Source: Actinostola sp. cb2023
Taxonomy: Eukaryota; Cnidaria; Anthozoa; Actiniaria; Actinostolidae
DNA length: 64,000 bases
Assembly (NCBI GenBank): GCA_033675265.1
Contig: JAUJYZ010000601.1
Span: forward strand, 46,001-110,000
Direction: 5' to 3'
The position numbers and the translations under genes were made by a program. The notes beneath the pieces were generated by a model that saw nothing but the letters and a program-made list of their open reading frames with translations, was not told the origin of the DNA and made no database searches. The stretch's first letter is position 1, and each line of letters opens with the position of its first letter. This document shows positions 1 to 32,453 of this stretch, piece by piece.

Positions 1-228
1 CTGGGAAAAATTTCTGATATTTTCTCTCCTGGGAATTTTTTTTCTGGGAAGACTTCTGGCTGGGTGAATAGAACAGATGTTATTGTCCCAGGGGACCACT
101 AACCCCTCCTGAGAACATGGTCTTCCCCTTGAAATGTCACTAAATTGTTCATGACCCTGATGAATGCTTCCAGCAATGAATAAAGTTGCATTTGACATCA
201 TGGATTTGTAGAAAACGAACACTTTCCT

Positions 229-2237
229 GGGTAAGGACAAAACCTGGGCTAGGGCCATGGCCTAGGCCATGGCCCCCCTCATGGCCTACCCTATGGCCTA
301 CCTCAATTTTTCCATTTTTTCCATTTTCATCAAAAGAAAACTTGAATTAATACCCTCCGATGCCCTTTTAGCGAACTTTTAGCTTGATCGAGGCCGCCAT
401 ATTGTTTTTTGATAGGTAACCGCTGAACACATCAGAAATCGATTGTTTCCACAGGAAGCCCAAGCAATGTGCACTCGAAAAACTAAAATCGTTGTATTTT
501 ATCTCATGTTTTTGTCTCTGGGCCTGGTACAGTCCCTCCCATTGGTGATAGTTGAACCCCTGAATGCATGACTGAGGTCTTATAAAGAGAGGAAATCAAG
601 TCCAAATATAAAACTCAAATTTATACACTTAGAGGAGCTCAGGAACAATTAATGCAAGTGGAACCAAAAGTGAGTACCTTGTAGCTCCAGTTAACATTTC
701 TGTATTCATGTATTGAATAGTAATTATTAAAGCAAAGCACAAACAATAATTTTATGTAAACAGCAAACATTCCTAACATATACAGTAAATGCAGGGGCGG
801 ATCCAGGGGGAGGGTTCTGGGGGTTGCAACCCCCCCTATGGATATTTTTTTAATACCGCTTGTATAGATATGTCTGTCCGTAGGTCTCTCTTGCACTTTC
901 AGCTCTCTCCCTCGTAAGAATAATATAATTCATTCATACTGTTTACACGACCGTTCGACTTCGAGGCCGGTTTGACTGATAACAGAAAGAACCTGCCGTT
1001 TTAGCGTCAAAAACGTATGTGAAGCCTTCATACTTGTAAGCTCACCCAAGAAGACTCTTCCAAGCATCTTTGTTGGATGTCCAATAAAGTCAAAATTTTA
1101 CTGAAAATTGAGTTTTGTTGTGTTAATAAAACAACTCCAGATCTCTAAAAATTACATTTTAGAGCTTGTACATTTCAAAATTTTCTGGGGGGGGGGCATG
1201 CCCCCACACCCCCTAGTACTTCGCGGCTTTGCCGCTCACACAACACAACGGCCACAACACAACCCCCTGTTTGACAAAAACCTGGATCCGCCCCTGAAAT
1301 GATATCTTACATTTTTTGCTACTATAAACATCATTACTATATAAACATCATTAATCAGACATCATTAATCACCCAGACATGAGTGATTAGTTGTATGAAA
1401 ACTTGATGTAAACAAATAACTCAATTAGTGGTTTTCATAAACCTGTGAAATAGTTAGTAGCGTAATACACACTAGTAGATACTAATTCCATTGTTTTCTT
1501 TTGTTTTCATTGGGCCATTTTCATTTGTCTATTACAGACTATTATACTAATAGCTAGTATTTGTTTCACAGGTTTATGAAAACCACTAATTGAGTTATTT
1601 GTTTACATCAATTGTTTTCATACAACTAATCACTCATGTCTGGGTGATTAATGATGTCTGATTATCATTAATGATGTTTATATCATTTACTGTATATGTT
1701 AGGAATGTTTGCTGTTTACATAAAATTATTGTTTGTGCTTTGCTTTAATAATTACTATTCAATACATGAATACAGAAATGTTAACTGGAGCTACAAGGTA
1801 CTCACTTTTGGTTCCACTTGCATTAATTGTTCCTGAGCTCCTCTAAGTGTATAAATTTGAGTTTTATATTTGGACTTGATTTCCTCTCTTTATAAGACCT
1901 CAGTCATGCATTCAGGGGTTCAACTATCACCAATGGGAGGGACTGTACCAGGCCCAGAGACAAAAACATGAGATAAAATACAACGATTTTAGTTTTTCGA
2001 GTGCACATTGCTTGGGCTTCCTGTGGAAACAATCGATTTCTGATGTGTTCAGCGGTTACCTATCAAAAAACAATATGGCGGCCTCGATCAAGCTAAAAGT
2101 TCGCTAAAAGGGCATCGGAGGGTATTAATTCAAGTTTTCTTTTGATGAAAATGGAAAAATTGAGGTAGGCCATAGGGTAGGCCATGAGGGGGGCCATGGC
2201 CTAGGCCATGGCCCTAGCCCAGGTTTTGTCCTTACCC
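229..2237. mobile_element. 2-kb foldback (long inverted repeat) element
   Basis: The left arm (229-1450, after removing a nested insertion at 792-1296) and the right arm (1564-2237) are reverse complements over about 650-700 bases with only small differences. They enclose a loop of about 110 bases. The outer ends match base for base starting GGGTAAGGACAAAACC, followed by a GC-rich stretch with repeated GGCCATGGCC/CCTAGG words. No open frame inside looks like a transposase, so it is a non-autonomous foldback or MITE-like element. I could not recognise a clear target-site duplication outside the ends, so the superfamily is left open. Confidence 0.85.
792..1296. mobile_element. nested hAT-like MITE
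   Basis: The ends are inverted repeats of CAGGGGCGGATCCAGG. The element is flanked by a 5-base direct repeat AAATG (787-791 and 1297-1301). The opposite arm of the surrounding foldback gives the empty site, confirming that 792-1296 plus one AAATG is an insertion. A CAGGGGCGGATCC-type terminus is typical of hAT-related MITEs in animal genomes; a 5-base rather than 8-base duplication is unusual for hAT, so the superfamily is an inference. No transposase is encoded. Confidence 0.75.
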
Positions 2238-2777
2238 GGTTATTATTGATTTGATAAGAAATACAATTTAGTTAACATTAATTTGTCTGAATGGATACTT
2301 GAATACAATAAAGGAGGAATTATGTAATACTTTGTGCTTCAATGTGTGGTCATATATGTAATTATAACAACATATTCATGTATCATATGCACATTTAATT
2401 TGGATTGGTTTCGAGCTGAAGTATTGTTCAGTACTGTTGTTTCTTGGGAAAGGAACAGCCTTTGGCTCTTTCTCAGTATATCACTATCCTGAAAAACCTT
2501 TGTTATTCAAATCAAGAACTCTTTGTAGAACGAGGCATACAACAATATGAACTATTGTTATTCAAATTTTCAGGAATTCAGGACGGTGATATACTGAGAA
2601 AGCCCCCAGCCTTTGTTGTGTTACATGACAATGTGTGTACCGGTATATATTTAACAATAATATTCCACGACGAAATGGAATCATACATGAGGCTGCATGA
2701 TAGCCAACAAGGCTCCTGCCAAGTTGGCTCTCAGCCATGTATGACTCGATTTCGTGGAATTATTATTATTTTATTAT
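2238..2777. other. intergenic, nothing recognised
   Basis: AT-rich sequence. A 119-codon plus-strand frame at 2444-2803 has no recognisable domain. Its second half runs through an imperfect hairpin (about 2660-2765, arms containing CCACGACGAAATGGAATC and its near complement) and into the next MITE, so I treat it as chance. Confidence 0.5.
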
Positions 2778-2958
2778 ATAGACAACCACTAGATTGTGAG
2801 TAATATGACATTATTTTGTTTTTATTTTTAGTTCGGCAAAACCGGTTTGCCATTGTTGAAAATCTTCAACTTTCTCTACTCGTGCTATATGAGCTGAGCC
2901 TACTAGTAGAGTAGCCAATCAGAGTACACGCTTGCTCATATCCAGTGGTTGTCTATTA
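2778..2958. mobile_element. small MITE
   Basis: Terminal inverted repeats start TAGACAACCACTAG on the left and read TAGACAACCACTGG in reverse complement on the right, with similarity continuing for about 22 bases. Total length is about 180 bases, with no coding capacity. Confidence 0.55.
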
Positions 2959-3240
2959 ATAAGTATGTATATATATCTATCATATGTATTGTATTGTTTT
3001 CATACAGCAAAGTGCATAAACTTTTATCACTTGGCTGTATAGGCTTACCTAAGATTTTTTTCAGGTAAGCCATCCCATAATTTCTGTTTATGTTTGATAT
3101 TTATGTACAGACAAGTGGATCAAAGTTTTTGCACTTTAATTTGCTGTATATTATACATAGTTTTATAATTATTGGATTTCTTAATTAAACATACTAATTT
3201 ATTAGCTATTTATTAACAGTTTATATTTATTTGTTTTACC

Positions 3241-3372
3241 AATTTTGTCTAATCTCGCCTAATCTCGCCTCTTCTCGCCTCTTCTCGCCTCTTCTCGCCT
3301 CTTCTCGCCTGATCTTGCGAGCTATAAATCCCAAAAATTTCCTAATCTCGCCTGATCTCGCCTGATCTCGCA
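3241..3372. repeat. short tandem repeat, unit about 10 bp
   Basis: Repeated words of the form TCTCGCCTNN (TCTCGCCTCT, TCTCGCCTAA, TCTCGCCTGA) in two clusters, 3247-3312 and 3345-3372. The array abuts the truncated end of the retrotransposon fragment that follows. Confidence 0.8.
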
Positions 3373-3424
3373 GCAAGATTAGGCGGGGTTTGGACCAATA
3401 GCAGGCCTTTTGACCAATAAGCAT

Positions 3425-3960
3425 TGGTCAACATAAGCCTGACGATCCACAGTTAGACCAGAGTGACGCCAACGCCTTTCAAGCTTTCGACGAGTCGTTT
3501 TCTGTGTTCTGATATCGTCACTATACCAGGGAGCCTTTGGACGTTCGACGATAGTCTTAGTTCGTAGAGGTGCATGAGCATCTATTATGGAAGATAAGAC
3601 ATTGCTATATTGATCACAAAGATCGGTTAGACTGCACTCCGGAGTTAAGCACAGAATAGAATTAGCAACATCACGCTGTAGGTCATCCATATTAACTGTG
3701 CCAAGTTTACGGTATGAAATCATCTTCTGAGGATTTGGCAGTTTTTGTATTGTCATGCAGGTAGCAGTGAACAGCAGAATGATCGGAGATGACTGGATCA
3801 TGCACGAAAAAATCAGTGGCAGTTTCAGTTTTGTTTCTACTGTTTTGCATTGCAATATTTTTGCTTACCATCAGTACGGGACTCGCGACGAGCAGAAATG
3901 TGGACTCCAAGCATTCAAGTCAAATTATCTTTCGATTTCTACCGACCCCCAAGCTGCTTA
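3425..3960 (-). pseudogene. non-LTR retrotransposon fragment (end of AP endonuclease and linker to RT)
   Basis: Two overlapping minus-strand frames encode parts of one protein. The 5' piece has the endonuclease motif SDHSAVHCYL, the conserved SDH motif near the end of apurinic-type endonucleases of LINEs. The continuing frame has the linker typical of CR1/L2-like elements, with QYSNVLSSIIDAHAPLRTK followed by PWYSDDIR. At least one frameshift separates them, and the reverse transcriptase is missing because the copy is cut off at 3425 by the tandem repeat. It is a dead fragment. The family is recognised from motif order only. Confidence 0.7.
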
Positions 3961-5537
3961 ATGTTACGGAGGCGAAGATTATTCAATAGTCATTCCATTC
4001 ATCACAATAAATGACTTTCAAAAAATGTATAGCTCCTGTTGTGAATGTTCAAAGTGCATGTATACGGCGAAGACGGCAGCCATTGTCAGTTTAGCTTGTC
4101 ATGTCTGGACCTCCGTCACCTTGCAATATGCAACTCATAATGCAGCGTAAATACTTGTTATGACAACTGCAGCATGCCTTCAGCATTGATAAAATAGAAT
4201 CCATCATTTTAGAGTTGCATATATTCATATAGACAAGTTAATAAATAAATATCTGAAGTAGAACTTTGCCATCTTGTTTGTTATTCCTGGTATTTAAATT
4301 AGCGCGGGATGGCGCGGGATATATGCGCGTGTCATAAGGTCTTTGTGTTTATGTTGGCATTTCACGCATGCGCAGACAAAATGCCCATGTGCTTATCCGA
4401 ACCCCAACAGTAATCTAAACCCCAACATCTGGTTTCATTTATGACGTCATGACGGCAGTTGCGTTACGAGGGACGAGGGAGACTATGTGTCGGTGAGTAT
4501 AGATAAAGATATCGAATCAGTACGTACTCGGTACGTCTTGAGGTTGCATAGGTCAGATGGTTCTGATAACGCCCTTCGTTGTAATTCAAGGCGCGTTTGT
4601 TTTTGTTGAATATATTTAACTTACAAAGGCTTCAATAGCACTATTTTCAGTCAACTGCTTCTTCGATACAATATCATTTCTGCATATTAAAACACAACTG
4701 CTTCTCTCTCGATACAGCACTGTCGGATACCTTTTAAACGGGTTTTTGAAACCACGGCGTGACGGCATCCTTCTACCACTTCTAGTCGTCGAACGATGAA
4801 CTAGAATCCTGACCTTTTAATAGCTTGAAGATCTAAAACTGCTTTCAAAACTAAGATTAAAATCTACTTGAGTCCTGTGTGTCGTTTGTTTAGCGATTAG
4901 AGCGGTTTTTTAGCGAGTTTTGTTACAGAGTGTAGCTCGCTTCCTTATCTGCTGAGTAATCTTGAAACTCGATACGATCAAATACTTCGCATTTGGTGTA
5001 CCGATACGATCAAATACTTCGCATTCTGTGTACTATGAAAAATAAAAAACAAAAGAGCGCATTTTATAACTCGGGCTTCCTCCGAAAGTGCCCGAGTAAT
5101 CATCCAACTGAGACGTGACGTCACACCATGCAACAACACTGTATCGCCGTTTGCCTAGAGACGCTCCCTCCCTCCTGGAGACACCTACTGACCCCACCCG
5201 TGAGAACTATCAACTCGCGATTGCAGTTCCGCCCGCAGAAATTTGTTAGGGTTTGATGGAAATTAGATTGTAATTATTGTTGTTAGAGATTTTATATTAT
5301 ATTTAATTATTAATTTGTTTACTAATTAATCATTTTATTTGCGCTATATCAATATTCAATTATTAATTACTATGATAAAAATAACTTAACATTTAATTAT
5401 TTGCGTGAGTATAAAAATGTTCCTACAAAATGTTGTAAAAAAATGGTAAAAAAGCATATTGACAAGCTTCAGTTCACTTCCCCGACCTTCCCTGAGCCCT
5501 AGGTCCAGTTGCTTTCTTTGAGTAATAACATTTAAAC
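3961..5537. other. intergenic, no gene seen
   Basis: No supported gene. A segment at 4688-5030 is a diverged copy of one at 9913-10130: both contain a nearly identical 28-base stretch ending CTCTCGATACAGCAC, then CTTCTAGTCG and a GATACGATCA...CTTCGCATT motif. That last motif is doubled in tandem here (4973-5030), so this is a low-copy dispersed repeat of unknown type. The stretch from 5250 to 5460 is very AT-rich. Confidence 0.5.
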
Positions 5538-5836
5538 GATAGAGCGCAAGCACTAAATCCATGAAACAAAATCAAAGTTGTTACTGCGTAATAGTTTTTA
5601 TTTAGCGACTATTTAGTCGCTATCATCCAACCAGAACATTCTTTTTTAAATGTCAATACACAAGAGACATCAAATACACAATAGACTTGCTGTTGATTAT
5701 GACTTTACTGATCAGAAGCCTTTATTCAAGATCATGTTATGGTTGGATGATAGTCGCTAAATAGTCGCTAAATAAAAACTATTTGGCATTAACAACTTTG
5801 ATGTTATTTCATGGTTTTAGTGCTTGCGCTCTATTC
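5538..5836. mobile_element. MITE with about 100-bp inverted arms
   Basis: The left arm (5540-5636) and right arm (5738-5836) are inverted repeats, with ends reading AGAGCGCAAGCACTAAA. Both arms carry the doublet TTTAGCGACTATTTAGTCGC or its complement. The loop is about 100 bases, with no coding capacity. Confidence 0.75.
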
Positions 5837-6493
5837 AACGGACACAAGAATTCAGGAATTTATTCTACTGATAGAACCGCCTGTTCAAAGAGTGCACAGC
5901 GTAAATATCATAATCAATTCATTAGATAACATCATCAACTTATGAACGCAACCGTTGCGTATACTATGTAATCTTCTTATTGGGTGGGACGTGGTGTACT
6001 CTATTGTAAAGGGGACTTACTGTCCTATTATACAACACCTGTCCTATGGGCGAATATTGAAAATAAAATAAATATTAAAATAATAGTCGGTCGAACCTCA
6101 CAGCTCCAATTATATTTTAGTAAATGGCTATTACCCAATCACTAGTCCAGAACTGTACCCACCTTTCTCAATAACTATATAAATACTGCGCGCGGTTCTG
6201 GTACATATACTCTATTCTGTATAATATAAATATAACAATAATTTCCCTTGTTACGTGTAGATACGAACTGGTATCACATCATTAAAGCTTTTCCCATTGG
6301 AGGAAGTGTTCTACAAACATGGTATGTATGTCACCATGGCAACACGGATATACCTAACTCGAACAGTTATAGCAATATGTAAATAAATTATTATTATTAT
6401 TTTACCAGCTTAAATAATGCCTTTCAATAGGAAATTATCTATAAAACAATGTTATTAGATTTAAAAGGAAGGAAAAAAAGAAAAAAAGAAATG
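5837..6493. other. intergenic, nothing recognised
   Basis: AT-rich unique-looking sequence with several short stop-filled frames. No domain, RNA gene or repeat structure recognised. Confidence 0.4.
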
Positions 6494-6733
6494 TCATGAC
6501 TGGGACTCGAACTCGCGACCCCAAGTTTGAAATAAGAAAAGCATGCCGGGAAATTCTTCAAAAATCGACCATACACCCAGACATTAATGCTGAGTCACCG
6601 TATGTTACGTATAGGATGAAGATTTCGGCCCCATCCGCGCTATCGAGCAGTACATCAATCAACTTAGCATTCAAAGAGGGAGGAAGCAGTCGGATCCTAA
6701 GCCATCAAGAACTGTCCCTACTAAGCTATTGAG
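6494..6733 (-). mobile_element. SINE-like repeat with tRNA-like end (copy 1)
   Basis: Read on the minus strand this is clearly homologous, over about 225 bases, to 37797-38016 on the plus strand. Both share the block ATCTTCATCCTATACGTAAC and then CATACGGTGACTC. Both end in a sequence like the T-arm/B-box of a tRNA (here GCGAGTTCGAGTCCC) followed by a T-rich tail. A B-box-like motif plus a T-run suggests a Pol III-transcribed SINE, but the B-box sits at the 3' end, so the assignment is tentative. Confidence 0.6.
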
Positions 6734-8149
6734 CCCGCTTACTGATTTGGACGGCAAGTTTAGCTAGTCTATCTGAACAATGGTCATTGTTGTGCAAATT
6801 CGATGCCTGAAGTCCTGAGGGAAAGCGCAACTAATGAGTGTTTATTGTCACATTACACAGATCCTAATGAACTTGTTGTGTCTACAGATCTTTCAAAAAG
6901 ACGCATGCCTTTCATTGTGTTACTATCATTCCCTAAGGCTTAGTTACTTATGATAATTCTGATCCGAAACGAAATGTTCTTTACCGCAGATGTTGATCTC
7001 GAGATTTGGGCTTTCGTATGAAAGACTCTAGCCCGTCTATAATCACAAGATAAGACAAACTTGATCAGGATTTGTGCAATGAAATTGTCAGTTCTCTGTA
7101 TCACTGACGGCGCCTTCAAAGTCAACTGCAGTGATTTCCTCAACTTTGTACGAAGCGTTTGGTTTCTCTGAACATTTTAGCACTGAGAGAGTTACTCCTT
7201 GAAAGAGCAAGAATATAGACGAGCCGCGGCCTCTGAAGAGGAAGAGCTTCGATGCCTGCGTGTACATTAGAGCGGTTATTCACTCTCGCGCTTCGCACAG
7301 GATTTCTTGAGAATAGAAAATGGCTGGCAGGCTGGCAACATTTGGATGATTAGAAGGAATAAAGATTCCCTACCGTCAAACCGACCTCTATGTGAAAGTA
7401 TCACTGAAGTGTAGTTGAATATAGAGCGACAACTAATTTTAAACGACAAAACTGAATCCCCGTTTGGTTCGCCAGTCGGCTGTTTGATATTGTGTTATTT
7501 ACTTTTATTACTCATAACGTTTTAGATATACAATGGATCTTTACAAGAACCTTATACAAACCCATGTGCGCCTGTTCACATAACAACGGGGTCAGCGGTA
7601 AATAAGTTAATGTGTTTTCAATGTTTGACCCTTTCGCAGAATAATGTATATGGGGTTTTATTAGTTAGATACTCTGACCATCTAGTACAATTAAATTTGT
7701 AAAATGTTCAAAATCTGTTTGTAAACAACATTAATTCAAATATTGTGTTTGTGGGACCTGAATTATTCCATTGGGAGTACTGGCAATGGGCTGATTGGTC
7801 GTGCGTTTATTCATCATTGTTGTTGTGGAACCATGAATTGCTTGCTTTCAATCAGCTGTTAAAACTCCTTGAATCTCATTATTTGCTTCAAATGACGGGC
7901 AAACACTGCCCTCCATGTGCTATCAAGCAGAAAACGTGCAATTCAGCTGATAAAAATTCCTCACACGAGACCGGAAGTGACGTCTAATGAAATCAAGCAA
8001 TAGAGATGGTTTTCAAGTGTGTACATATTCCCCTCCACTCCCCTCTTAATCTACAATATTTGTATGCCACGATAAATAGACCAGGTCATTTAACCATCTC
8101 CCTTTCCTTCCCATTTTCCCGTGCCTCGCCTTCCCTTTGGACCTGAACT
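6734..8149. other. intergenic, no gene seen
   Basis: No supported coding region. An 80-codon frame at 7745-7987 shows no known domain and no splice context. Confidence 0.4.
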
Positions 8150-8525
8150 GAAGTAAACCTTGTCATCCTGTTGCATCACGGGTATAGTAAGGCTTGTCAT
8201 TCTGTTGCATCACGGGTAGTAAACTTGTCATACTGTTGCATCGCGGTTTAGTAAGGCTTGTCATACTGTTGCATCACGGGTAGTAAACTTGTCATACTGT
8301 AAGTTGCATCGCGGGTATAGTAAGGCTTGTCATACTCTTGCATCACGGGTAGTAAAGTTGTCATCCTGTTGCATCACGGGTATATAGTAAGTCTTATCAT
8401 ACTGTTGCATCACGGGTATAGTAAGGCTTGTCATACTGTTGCATCGCGGGTATAGTAAGGCTTGTCATCCTGTTGCATCACGGTAGTAAAACTTGTCATC
8501 CTGTTGCATCACGGTACTAAACCGT
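8150..8525. repeat. minisatellite, about 30-38 bp unit
   Basis: About ten irregular units built around TTGTCATACTGTTGCATCAC followed by GGGTATAGTAAGGC or the shorter GGGTAGTAAA. Unit length varies because the second half is sometimes shortened. Confidence 0.9.
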
Positions 8526-10288
8526 GAGCCTTTTTCTCATTCCAGGGCTGTAAATAATAATGTCACGATAAATTCAGTAGGAATAACGGACCATGGACAG
8601 CATTCCGTACTTTAGATTATGGATACACAAGAATGAAAGTATATAACAAGACTCATTTACATTTAGAACAAGTCAGTATTGATAAGGTACGTTAGAGAGG
8701 GACTGGGTAGGGTTGCGCATGCGCTTTAGAACGACAGTGGACTTCTACAAATATGCTTAGCTGGCGCTGTCTGCATATTTTTAGGGGAGGGGGGACGGGG
8801 AAGGGAAGAGATGAGAGATGAAAGACTCCTTCACACCCTCCCTCCTCCTGAAACGCAGACCACTAAATGTATTCATTTTAAGATTTTAAGATTTCAGAAC
8901 TGAAACTGTCTTTACTCTTGAAGATCTCAATGTCCTTTATTTCTCTATGCGCATGTGCAACATTTTGTCATGCTCCGTCGAGCATGCGCAGTGATAGAAA
9001 TTATGTCCTGGGGTTAGCTAGTACGTTTTTCGAACTTCAATCGTCTCATCCTTGAATTTTCGATTTTATTTTTCCAGAATTACACAGTCATCGATGACGT
9101 ATGGATTATCAAAGATAAGCACGGTGCGGGCGCGTGCAACACAGGGTTCCCAAGCGATAATATATCGCCGTACATACCTAATCATGCAACATCTCAAGCC
9201 ATGGAAGAGGTCCAGAAAAGAGGAAAAACTCGATCAAAGATCTCTACAAACCTGCATAATATATTGGACCATTATACGAACAAACTAAAACTGAGGAAAA
9301 ATCCTTATAAATAATTGATGATGTATGATTTATGAAGGCTTCCTCTGCCATCAGTACAACCGAGAGAGAGCGCTTTGCATGCTGGGATAATGACGTCACC
9401 ATACCAGTACATAAGAAGACGAAACTGAAAGTAAAGTCTCGTCATTTTCATACTCAATCTGTCATAACTGGAGCGCGTCATTTCTGATGATGTTTGGAGT
9501 CTTATCAGACGCATGCGCAGTAGGACTTATATCCAGACTGGAGAAAGACCAATTAATATTTGTAACAATAAAATTTCTACTTTTAAGAGGGAATGTTTTG
9601 CTACCCGTCACGTGTGTTCAATCCTGTTTCTGATTGGTCAGTCAGAACAATAGAATAAACCTGAGACAAAGTCTCAGACAAGTGATCGAATTTCGTAGTG
9701 ACCTCAACACAGCAAGAATGTACAGGCCGACGTTATCAGAACCATCTAAGCATGAATATACGTCCCAAGTACGTATTTCAGACGAAACGTCGACGATTCG
9801 CAGATCTCTATCTCTGCTCACCGACACACACCATTGGCAAAACATGGCATAGCGAGATCATGATAGTTTTGGAGTTCATTTGATTTGCTTTTCAGTTCAT
9901 TTGATTTGTTAAGCACAACTGCTTCTCTCTCGATACAGCACGACCTTCTACACAGCCCTTCTAGTCGGTAGTCGTGGAACGATGAGTTAGCACTTCTATT
10001 AACGATGACCCTAGAGCGAGCAATACTTCGGATTTAGTTTGATATACGCTCGGAAACTATTTGACCCGTTTGAGCATAGAGTTACTTCATTAGGCGTTCA
10101 TGACCGATACGATCACATTCTTCGCATTTAGTGCCCTCCCCCCGTGTCGGACGGTATTTTCAACTTTCTTATTTTTGGGAAAAATTAAAAAGCGCTGAAA
10201 CTTTTGGACATGCTTTTCGAAAATAGTTCACCAAAGGCTTTCATTCGGTGAAAAAAAATGGATTCCGATTTTTCAGTTTTGTCCGACG
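8526..10288. other. intergenic with a dispersed repeat
   Basis: No gene seen. 9913-10130 is the second copy of the dispersed segment described at 4688-5030. Short frames at 9052-9288 and 9634-9883 overlap on both strands and show no domain. Confidence 0.4.
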
Positions 10289-11330
10289 ATGGCTCGGTAT
10301 TTCCTGACAATCGCTCTTATGTATGGTACGGGGACAACAGGAATGATTTGTCGTTGTACTCGATGGAATATATCACTGGAATGTCTTAATGATTTAGCCA
10401 CTAAATACCTCTACAATCTGTTTCAAAAGAGAGTGTCAGTAGGCTCTAGAACAACAAGAAATTCCAACGACATACCGACATTCCTCAGTTTGTCGACTGA
10501 CAACTGGTCAGCGTTGTATAGGTGTGTTAACATATGGAATAGAATGAGCAAAGATTTAAAAAGCATATGAAGCACAAGGTTTGTATCATCAGTGCTTCCT
10601 CTCTCGATGGTGGCTAAGAAGGCCAATCTTTGATCAACTAGACGCTCTTCTAGCGTGAAGTCGGGCTTCTAAATGAAATGTAGCCTATTTAAACTAAATA
10701 TAGATATCTTATAGTGCGATTAAAACAGTGTTTGCTTGCTCGTCGTTGCCCGTGACTCGAGCTCGATAGAACATGCTTTCCTTGCAATTTCAGTACTGCG
10801 ATTTCACAAGCTCAGCGAATCATGAATGACAATGACATAGTTTATTTGTTACCATAAATATATCCATACAAATACAAATACAAATACCGTATACATAAAC
10901 TAGACATCGCAGAGTGACTAAACAATGTTTGGATGAAGTGTAAATATGGGTTTACCTCGACGGTTATCGGTCGGCTGAAAACCTTACAACTGTTCTCTTC
11001 ACCGCCGGCTGCGTGTATCAACTCACTTCGATTCGTTTTAAGTTCTAAAGATCTCTAAACCCTTTGCAGTACTAGTACTGGATTGATAAATCCATATCTC
11101 TATGAATTATTGTGGTTATTTTGAAAACAAGACGACATAAACTTCCTCCAACAAGGTTTGTGTATTCAGACTCGACCAGTCTCGTATTGATAAATAATGT
11201 TGTTAGAGCCTTCGGTGATTATCTTAGCGGCGGGCACATGCGCTGTAGAACCCACTTGCTGATTTGAGGTCAAAGAATACCGGCCTGCATTTTTAGAGTC
11301 GGAGCATCCACAGGAAGCCCGACTAACAAG
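10289..11330 (+). mobile_element. non-LTR retrotransposon 3' end (copy A)
   Basis: The frame at 10289-10570 ends with a pattern typical of the last residues of CR1/L2-like reverse transcriptase proteins: SRTTRNSNDIP, then a short gap and YRCVNIWNRMSKDLKS. The following about 750 bases are non-coding and reappear in inverted orientation, 75-90 percent alike by eye, between about 34990 and 36400. Shared blocks include TGGATGAAGTGTAAATATGG and ACATCGCAGAGTGA. I read this as a 3' terminus plus 3'UTR. The upstream protein is missing, so the copy is 5'-truncated. Confidence 0.5.
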
Positions 11331-11620
11331 AAGAACAGCTGCAGGGCAGAGATGGAAGGGAATATGGGGTGCGCTATCATCGTATCCTACCGTTTCTTCC
11401 TCTTCAGTATGTGTATCTATATCGGGCCGATAAAACAAAGAGGCGTTTTGCACCAACAACACCAACAAAACAATAATGCAATGCAACAACAACTTTAACA
11501 ACAGTAAGCTTTAATTATTAAATACAAGAGAGTAACACTGAAATCAGGGATTTAGCTGGTAGGGGGATATGATTCTCATTACGTTCACTGCAAAGAAGTA
11601 CATATTAATAGTGGGAAAAT

Positions 11621-31757
<20,137 letters not shown>

Positions 31758-32453
31758 GGTATTGTACGAACGGTGTGTGTCACGTCTGTAATCTTTTAAA
31801 CGAAACAGTACAATGCTTATCTGAGAGCTGACAAAGTCTACCACATCCCAAGATAAACAGTCATCTCATTGGTAGAACTGTTTGTCAAACTGCTACGAGA
31901 TCTTTACAGCTATTTCGTTGTTCTGAACGTCATGTCACAGAGGCCAAACCATGTCTCTGTTTCACTTTCCAACAATACGGACATCCATGTTTTCTGAAAT
32001 GAGATGCACGTTTAACTCTTTCACTTAGTGAACAGAGACGAAAACTTCCAAAGAACTAGACCTTTACTCGAGATTGATCGGTTCGTACGTGGGGCGCAAT
32101 GTACCCAGGGAAGTAAGCTATTCTCCATGTATTGTACCTCATTGGTTTCGAAATCCAACTTGCTGAAGTAGCCATTTTGAAAAGATATTGCTCAAAAGCG
32201 AATCTCATAATCACGGCTCGACCAATGAGTATCGTCTCGTAATCAATGGTCTATCGACCAATCAGAGAGCTCGAAATCAACTCTGTTTTCAAGTCTGTCA
32301 CTTTTACGATCTTTTTAATATGAACAAACTTTCCCTTCATGCAAAGTTTCATGTCTGGAAACTACTTTTTTTGAAGATATAGATTTTTAAAGAAACCCTT
32401 TTCGGGCCCGATAAGCTTTCGAGGCGCTTTCGAGAAATGGGCCCCAGGAGTTT

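Noticed and set aside
2444..2803. 119-codon plus-strand frame
   Set aside because: Runs through a hairpin and into a MITE; no known domain.
11166..11501. Minus-strand frame with a hydrophobic stretch (LLLHCIIVLLVLLV) and acidic tail, a possible transmembrane exon of the FN3 gene
   Set aside because: The hydrophobic part comes from AAC/ACA repeats, the second half overlaps a dispersed LINE-like repeat, and no convincing acceptor in the right phase was found. Worth rechecking with cDNA.
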